From Streptomyces monomycini (GTDB taxonomy: Bacteria > Actinomycetota > Actinomycetes > Streptomycetales > Streptomycetaceae): 64,000 nt of DNA. The stretch is from assembly GCF_022271435.1 (NCBI RefSeq), contig NZ_JAFIQY010000027.1, positions 1 through 64,000 on the forward strand, given 5' to 3'. The notes beneath the pieces are model-generated. The model was not told the DNA's origin and did no database searches. It worked only from the letters and a program-made list of their open reading frames with translations. Position numbers and translations under genes: made by a program. The first letter of the stretch is position 1, and each line of letters starts with the position of its first letter. This document shows, piece by piece, positions 60,211 to 64,000 of the stretch.

Positions 60211-61233
60211 ATGGCGCAGGCATACATGACGGAGTCGGGGCAGGGCCAAGACCCTGAGCGGGCCGCCTCCGGAACACGGCGCCTGCGCGACTGGTGGCGC
60301 CCGGAGGGCATGTGGCGGCGGGGCATCGTGCTCGCGGTCCTGGCGGTCCTGCTCGGGCTGCTGATGATCGTGCACGCGCACGTCCCCAACACCGTGGGCA
60401 ACCTCGGCAGCCTGCTGGAGACGTTCCTGCCGTGGCTCGGCCTGCTCGGCGTCCCGGTGCTGCTGATCGCCGCCGTGCTGCGGCGTTCCACGACGGCGAT
60501 CGTCGCGCTGCTGCTGCCCGCCGTCGTCTGGGTCAGCCTCTTCGGCGGACAGGTCACGGACAAGAAGGGCACCGGCGGCAACCTGACCGTCGCCACCCAC
60601 AACGTGGACGCCGACAACCCCGATCCGGCGGGCACGGCCAGGGACATCGTGAAGTCCGGCGCGGACGTGGTGGCCCTGGAGGAGCTGACCGGCGACGCGC
60701 TGCCCACGTACAAGGAAGGGCTGGCCAAGGCGTACCCGTACCGCACGGTGCAGGGCACGGTCGGGCTGTGGAGCAAGCACCCGATCTCCGACGCCGCGCC
60801 CGTGAACATCAAGATGGGCTGGACCCGCGCGCTGCGCGCCACCGTCAAGGCGCCCGACGGTCGGCAGGTCGCCTTCTACGTCGCGCACCTGCCGTCGGTA
60901 CGGGTCAAGCTCAACGCGGGGTTCACCGCCAACCAGCGCGACGACAGCGCGGCCGCCCTCGGCGAGGCGATCTCCAAGGAGCGCATCGGGCAGGTCATCC
61001 TGCTCGGCGACCTCAATGGCACGATGAACGACCGTTCGCTGGCCCCGGTCACCTCCCAGATGCGCTCGGCCCAGGGCGCGGCGGGCGACGGCTTCGGCTT
61101 CAGCTGGCCGGCCGGTTTCCCGATGGCGCGGATCGACCAGATCATGATGAAGGGGATCGACCCGGTGTCCTCCTGGTCGCTGCCCCGGACCGGTAGTGAT
61201 CACCTTCCGCTCGCCGCCTCGGTCAAGATCTGA
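60211..61233 (+). CDS. Membrane-anchored endonuclease/exonuclease/phosphatase (EEP) family protein
   Basis: The 340-aa protein has three N-terminal membrane segments (RRGIVLAVLAVLLGLLMIVHAH, LLETFLPWLGLLGVPVLLIAAVL, TAIVALLLPAVVWVSLFGG), then an EEP domain with THNVDADN, ALEELTG (metal-binding Glu), FYVAHLPSV, LLGDLNGTMNDRSL and TGSDHLPL. Such extracytoplasmic EEP proteins act as phosphodiesterases or nucleases; the substrate is unknown. ATG 60211 has GAGGGC upstream. A hairpin terminator follows. Confidence 0.88.
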   Translation: MAQAYMTESGQGQDPERAASGTRRLRDWWRPEGMWRRGIVLAVLAVLLGLLMIVHAHVPNTVGNLGSLLETFLPWLGLLGVPVLLIAAVLRRSTTAIVALLLPAVVWVSLFGGQVTDKKGTGGNLTVATHNVDADNPDPAGTARDIVKSGADVVALEELTGDALPTYKEGLAKAYPYRTVQGTVGLWSKHPISDAAPVNIKMGWTRALRATVKAPDGRQVAFYVAHLPSVRVKLNAGFTANQRDDSAAALGEAISKERIGQVILLGDLNGTMNDRSLAPVTSQMRSAQGAAGDGFGFSWPAGFPMARIDQIMMKGIDPVSSWSLPRTGSDHLPLAASVKI

Positions 61234-61248
61234 CAAAGCCCGGACGGC

Positions 61249-61298
61249 CGCGGCGCCCCGGGCCGAGCAGGCAGTGCCCGCTAGGCCGGGGCGCCGCG
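61249..61298 (+). terminator. Hairpin terminator of the EEP gene
   Basis: Perfect 13-base arms CGCGGCGCCCCGG (61249-61261) and CCGGGGCGCCGCG (61286-61298) have a 24-base loop. It lies 15 bases after the stop. No T-run follows. Confidence 0.55.
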
Positions 61299-61323
61299 AC
61301 CGTCCGTCGCCGCTCCTCCGTAA

Positions 61324-61386
61324 CATTCCGTTCTCCCGTCGGAATGAATGGGCTGAGAGACTTTGTTCCGTAGAAGAACTTACGGA
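61324..61386. promoter_or_regulatory. Two inverted repeats upstream of the Cmx-type transporter
   Basis: CATTCCG (61324-61330) pairs with CGGAATG (61340-61346), and TCCGTA (61367-61372) with TACGGA (61381-61386). They lie 134-196 bp before ATG 61520 in an AT-richer stretch that should hold the promoter. Likely operators; the regulator is unknown. Confidence 0.35.
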
Positions 61387-61519
61387 CATCCAGCCGCGTA
61401 CGCCGTACGGAACCCCCGGCGCCCCGGCGCGCCGCACGGACCGCTCCGGTGCTCCGGTGCCCAGCGCATCGCAGCACCACCGTGCTCGGGACCGTACGCA
61501 CGTTTTCGAAAGGTCTCTC

Positions 61520-62740
61520 ATGCCCCTGGCGCTGCTCGCGCTGGCCGTCTCCGCCTTCGGCATCGGCACCACCGAGTTCGTGATGATGGGTTTGCTGCCC
61601 AATGTCGCGGACGATCTGGGTACGTCCGTGCCCACGGCCGGCTATCTCGTCTCCGCCTACGCCCTCGGCGTCGTCATCGGCGCCCCGCTGCTGACCGCCC
61701 TCGGGTCGCGCCTCCCGCGCAAGCGGATGCTCCTGCTGCTGATGGCCGTCTTCACCGTGGGCAACCTGGCCTCGGCGCTGGCGCCCAGCTTCGGCCTGCT
61801 GATCGCCGGCCGGCTGCTCGCCGGGCTCCCGCACGGCGCGTTCTTCGGCGTCGGCGCGGTGGTCGCCGCCCGGCTGGTCAAGGAAGGCCGGCAGGCCCGC
61901 GCGGTGGCCACCATGTTCCTCGGCCTGACCGTCGCCAACATCGTCGGCGTGCCCGCCGCGACCCTGCTCGGCCAGCACCTCGGCTGGCGCGCGACCTTCC
62001 TGGTCGTGGCCGCCATCGGCCTGGTCGCGATGGCCGCGCTGGCCCGCCTCGTGCCGCACATGCCGCGAGCGGAGCACGGCGGCGTGGCCCACGAGATCCG
62101 CGCCATGGGCAACCGGCAGGTCGTCCTCGGCCTGGTCACCGCGGTCTTCGGCTTCGCCGGTGTGTTCGCCGTCTACAGCTACCTCGCCTCGATGATGACC
62201 GAGGTCTCCGGCTTCGCCGAGGGGTCCGTCCCGCTGGTCCTGGCGCTCTTCGGCGCCGGAATGACGCTGGGCGCGCTGGCCGCGGGCCCGCTGACCGACC
62301 GCGCGCTGCGGCCCACGCTGTACGGGGCGCTCGGCGCCCTCGCCGTGACCCTCGTGGTCTTCACCTACGCGGTGCACGTGCAGTGGGCGGCCCTGGTCTG
62401 CGTCGTCATCCTGGGCGCGGTCGGCTTCATGACCACCACCCCGTTGCAGATGCTGGTCATGAAGAAGGCGCAGCACGCGCCGACCCTGGCCTCGGCCTCC
62501 AACCACTCGGCGTTCAACCTGGCCAACGCGGGCGGCGCCTGGGCCGGCGGCGTGGCCATCGCGGCGGGCTGGGGCTGGACCTCTCCGGCACTGGTCGGCG
62601 CGGTGCTGGCCGTCATCGGCCTGGGCATCGCGGTGACCGCCGGGCTGCTCGACCGCGGCGGCTCCGGGTCCTCGCGCATCGTCGCGAGCAGCGAGGACGC
62701 CGACGACGTACCGGCGGAACTGCCGGACCGGGTGAACTGA
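61520..62740 (+). CDS. Cmx/CmrA-type MFS transporter (chloramphenicol-efflux-like)
   Basis: The 406-aa DHA1 protein has 12 membrane segments. PLALLALAVSAFGIGTTEFVMMGLLPNVADDL opens it, as in Cmx/CmlR and arabinose-efflux-like proteins, with RLLAGLPHGAFFGVGAVVAARLV in TM4-5. Chloramphenicol or other small drugs are possible cargo. ATG 61520 has AAAGG upstream; the longer frame has no transporter sequence. Confidence 0.92.
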   Translation: MPLALLALAVSAFGIGTTEFVMMGLLPNVADDLGTSVPTAGYLVSAYALGVVIGAPLLTALGSRLPRKRMLLLLMAVFTVGNLASALAPSFGLLIAGRLLAGLPHGAFFGVGAVVAARLVKEGRQARAVATMFLGLTVANIVGVPAATLLGQHLGWRATFLVVAAIGLVAMAALARLVPHMPRAEHGGVAHEIRAMGNRQVVLGLVTAVFGFAGVFAVYSYLASMMTEVSGFAEGSVPLVLALFGAGMTLGALAAGPLTDRALRPTLYGALGALAVTLVVFTYAVHVQWAALVCVVILGAVGFMTTTPLQMLVMKKAQHAPTLASASNHSAFNLANAGGAWAGGVAIAAGWGWTSPALVGAVLAVIGLGIAVTAGLLDRGGSGSSRIVASSEDADDVPAELPDRVN

Positions 62741-62765
62741 CCCGGCCCCGCCGGACCACCGCGAG

Positions 62766-62801
62766 AGCGGCCCCCGACCACGACTGTGGCCGGGGGCCGC
62801 T
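62766..62801. terminator. Hairpin terminator between the transporter and the YbhB gene
   Basis: Arms 62766-62781 and 62786-62801 (AGCGGCCCCCG.CCAC) pair over 16 bases with one mismatch around a 4-base loop, followed by TCTGT. It lies between two convergent genes and can serve both. Confidence 0.75.
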
Positions 62802-62826
62802 TCTGTAGTTCCGGGGTGCGGGAGCG

Positions 62827-63363
62827 TCAGGCGGCAGGGGTTTCGGCGGTGGCGGTCAGGACCGCGCGGCCGAGGGTGTGACCGGACATGGTGAAGCCGA
62901 GAACGGCCGGGGTGGCATCGGCCGGGACGCCGACGGACTCGACGTCGAGGGCGTGCACCACGACGAAGTAGCGGTGCGGGCCGTGCCCGGCGGGCGGGGC
63001 GGCCCCTATGTAGCGGGCGGCGCGGGCGTCGTTGGGCAGCTGGTAGGCACCCTCGGGCAGGCCTGAGCCGGTGTCGTCGCCGGCGCCTTCGGGCAGCTCG
63101 GTGACGGTGGCGGGGATGTCGGCGACCGCCCAGTGCCAGAACCCGGATCCGGTGGGGGCGTCGGGGTCGTAGACGGTGACGGCGTAGCTCTTGGTGCCTT
63201 CCGGGGCGCCGCTCCAGGTCAGCTGCGGGGAGAGGTCCTTCCCGCCGGGGACGCCGGAGGCGTGCTGCTCGGGCGCCCAGGCGGCGCCGTCGGTGACGGT
63301 GGTGCTCGTGACGGTGAAGGAAGCCGCCTCGGGGAGGCGGGCGAAGGGGTCGTTGGCGCGCAA
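62827..63363 (-). CDS. YbhB/YbcL (PEBP, Raf-kinase-inhibitor-like) family protein
   Basis: The 178-aa protein has the PEBP fold: DLSPQLTWSGAPEGTKSYAVTVYDPDAPTGSGFWHWAVADIP contains the ligand-pocket DPDAP and GxxHW segments, and HRYFVVVHALD follows. Bacterial members are of uncertain function (possible small-molecule binding). TTG 63363 is the start, with AAAGGAAC upstream; the longer frame to 63603 is repeat sequence. The 5' leader contains a 16-bp repeat array. Confidence 0.88.
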   Translation of the reverse strand: MRANDPFARLPEAASFTVTSTTVTDGAAWAPEQHASGVPGGKDLSPQLTWSGAPEGTKSYAVTVYDPDAPTGSGFWHWAVADIPATVTELPEGAGDDTGSGLPEGAYQLPNDARAARYIGAAPPAGHGPHRYFVVVHALDVESVGVPADATPAVLGFTMSGHTLGRAVLTATAETPAA

Positions 63364-63380
63364 CGCGTTGTTCCTTTCGG

Positions 63381-63503
63381 GCTGTGCTGAGGCTGAGCCG
63401 TACTGAAGTCGGGCCGTACCGAGGCCGGGCCGTACTGAGGCCGGGCCGAGGCCGAGCCGTATTGAACTCGGGCCGTATCGAAGTCGGGCCGTGTTGCAGG
63501 TGG
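63381..63503. repeat. 16-bp tandem repeat array in the leader of the YbhB gene
   Basis: Units of pattern GCCGTA(C/T)(C/T)GA(A/G)G(C/T)CGG occur at 63397, 63413, 63429, 63456, 63472 and 63488, with a diverged unit at 63381 and an 11-base partial at 63445. They lie directly upstream of the YbhB start. Either an operator array, a transcribed leader element or a neutral minisatellite. Confidence 0.85.
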
Positions 63504-63578
63504 TGGTCGGGGGCGGTGCGCCGCCGCCCGACCGTGAATCGATCGTGTGCTGCCCGACTGTGAATCGACCATAGCACC

Positions 63579-63592
63579 GATAATCGATTATC
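63579..63592. promoter_or_regulatory. Palindrome GATAATCGATTATC upstream of the GntR gene
   Basis: A perfect 14-bp palindrome lies 24 bp before the GntR start and between the divergent YbhB and GntR genes. Two copies of TGTGAATCGA-like sequence occur nearby (about 63531 and 63560). AT-rich palindromes like this are typical FadR-subfamily operators, so autoregulation and control of YbhB are likely. Confidence 0.6.
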
Positions 63593-63616
63593 CGATGTTT
63601 CATCTATGATGAGTCC

Positions 63617-64000
63617 ATGAATCAATCGACTCCCGACCCGGTCGCGCCGGGCAAGCGGATGCTCTCCGAGCAGGTCTACGTCCACCTGCGGGACGCGATC
63701 ATGCGCGGAGACCACGCCCCCGGTGACCCCCTCAAGCCGCAGGACCTCGCCAGGGAAATGAGCGTGAGCCTGGCCGTCGTCCGCGAAGCGCTCGTGCGGG
63801 TGGTCGGTGACGGCCTCGCCGACCGGCTGCCCAACCGCGGCTTCGCCGTCCCGGCCTTCTCCGACCGCCGCTGGCAGGAGATCGCGGAAGCTCGCCGGAC
63901 CATCGAACCGGCGGTGCTGCGCCTGTCCGTCGAGCGCGGCGACCTCGACTGGGAGTCCCGCGTACGCGCCGCCCACCACCGGCTGGCCCGTACCCCGGCC
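63617..64000 (+). CDS. GntR-family (FadR/FCD) transcriptional regulator, 3' end outside window
   Basis: 128 residues are visible before the window ends. A winged HTH covers about residues 15-80 (SEQVYVHLRDAIMRGDHAPG, LAREMSVSLAVVREALVRVVGDGLADRLPNRGFAV), followed by EIAEARRTIEPAVLRLSVERG, the start of an FCD ligand-binding domain. ATG 63617 has a weak GATGAG upstream. It diverges from the YbhB gene, with a 14-bp palindrome between. The effector is unknown. Confidence 0.88.
   Translation, partial: MNQSTPDPVAPGKRMLSEQVYVHLRDAIMRGDHAPGDPLKPQDLAREMSVSLAVVREALVRVVGDGLADRLPNRGFAVPAFSDRRWQEIAEARRTIEPAVLRLSVERGDLDWESRVRAAHHRLARTPA

Overview
The window is very GC-rich, with GC at nearly every third codon position, many GTG/TTG starts and 4-base stop/start overlaps. 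Its families (DUF397, DUF5753-type XRE regulators, DUF4429, DUF6243, BTAD/AfsR regulators, an LAxTG sortase signal, ribosomal protein bL37, DmdR/IdeR-type iron boxes) point to a Streptomyces or close relative. It reads as chromosomal, mostly core to sub-core sequence with small accessory patches. No insertion sequence, prophage, integrase, tRNA or CRISPR array was seen.

Layout. 1-7 kb: tail of an RNase H/phosphatase fusion, a type III alkyl sulfatase, KDPG aldolase beside a 30-bp perfect palindrome, YaaA, an RNB ribonuclease and a small membrane protein. 7.07-7.53 kb: the RNase P RNA gene with a strong terminator. 7.5-10.2 kb: accessory patch with a broken PIMT-like methyltransferase tail, small proteins, and an XRE regulator followed by two DUF397 proteins made by tandem duplication. 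10.3-18 kb: cyclophilin, the 25-aa ribosomal protein bL37, a GT39 glycosyltransferase, a methyltransferase, a secreted serine protease, an SDR and a DUF4429 protein. 18-25.5 kb: PhoD phosphatase, Bcr/CflA efflux pump, a beta-lactamase-like hydrolase with a probable CTG start, an Rsm22-type protein, a DDAH-like hydrolase whose start region is locked in an inverted repeat, and a TetR regulator with two operators. 25.7-27.6 kb: a lone prim-pol domain protein and a lipoprotein.

27.7-35.9 kb is a heme and iron acquisition region. hmuTUV (minus) and two HtaA heme-binding surface proteins (plus) diverge from one iron box; the second HtaA protein carries an LAATG class E sortase signal. Heme oxygenase lies 3' of a PhzF-like gene with its own iron box and, beyond that, a cluster of 23-bp palindromic repeats. 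The expected path is heme capture at the wall, relay to HmuT, import by HmuUV and ring opening by HmuO, repressed when iron is plentiful. 36-38.6 kb: methionine aminopeptidase, a small protein and an MFS exporter. 38.7-43.4 kb: a tightly coupled operon of a sialidase lacking a signal peptide plus a sugar ABC importer (binding protein and two permeases, no ATPase), then an F420:NADPH reductase.

44-49 kb: small proteins and a second accessory patch in which a TPR protein without an HTH diverges from an XRE-TPR regulator, followed by a small Asp/Gly-rich protein coupled by 4 bases to a PIMT-like methyltransferase. This pair is the best candidate here for an uncharacterised system (an imiditide-like peptide modification). 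49-57.3 kb: an M50 membrane protease, a DUF6578 protein, a 1199-aa AfsR-like regulator, a DrrAB-type ABC exporter and PanB. 57.4-64 kb: a DHA2 efflux pump coupled to its TetR regulator, an EEP-family hydrolase, a Cmx-type MFS transporter, a YbhB-type protein with a 16-bp repeat array in its leader, and the start of a GntR regulator cut by the window end.
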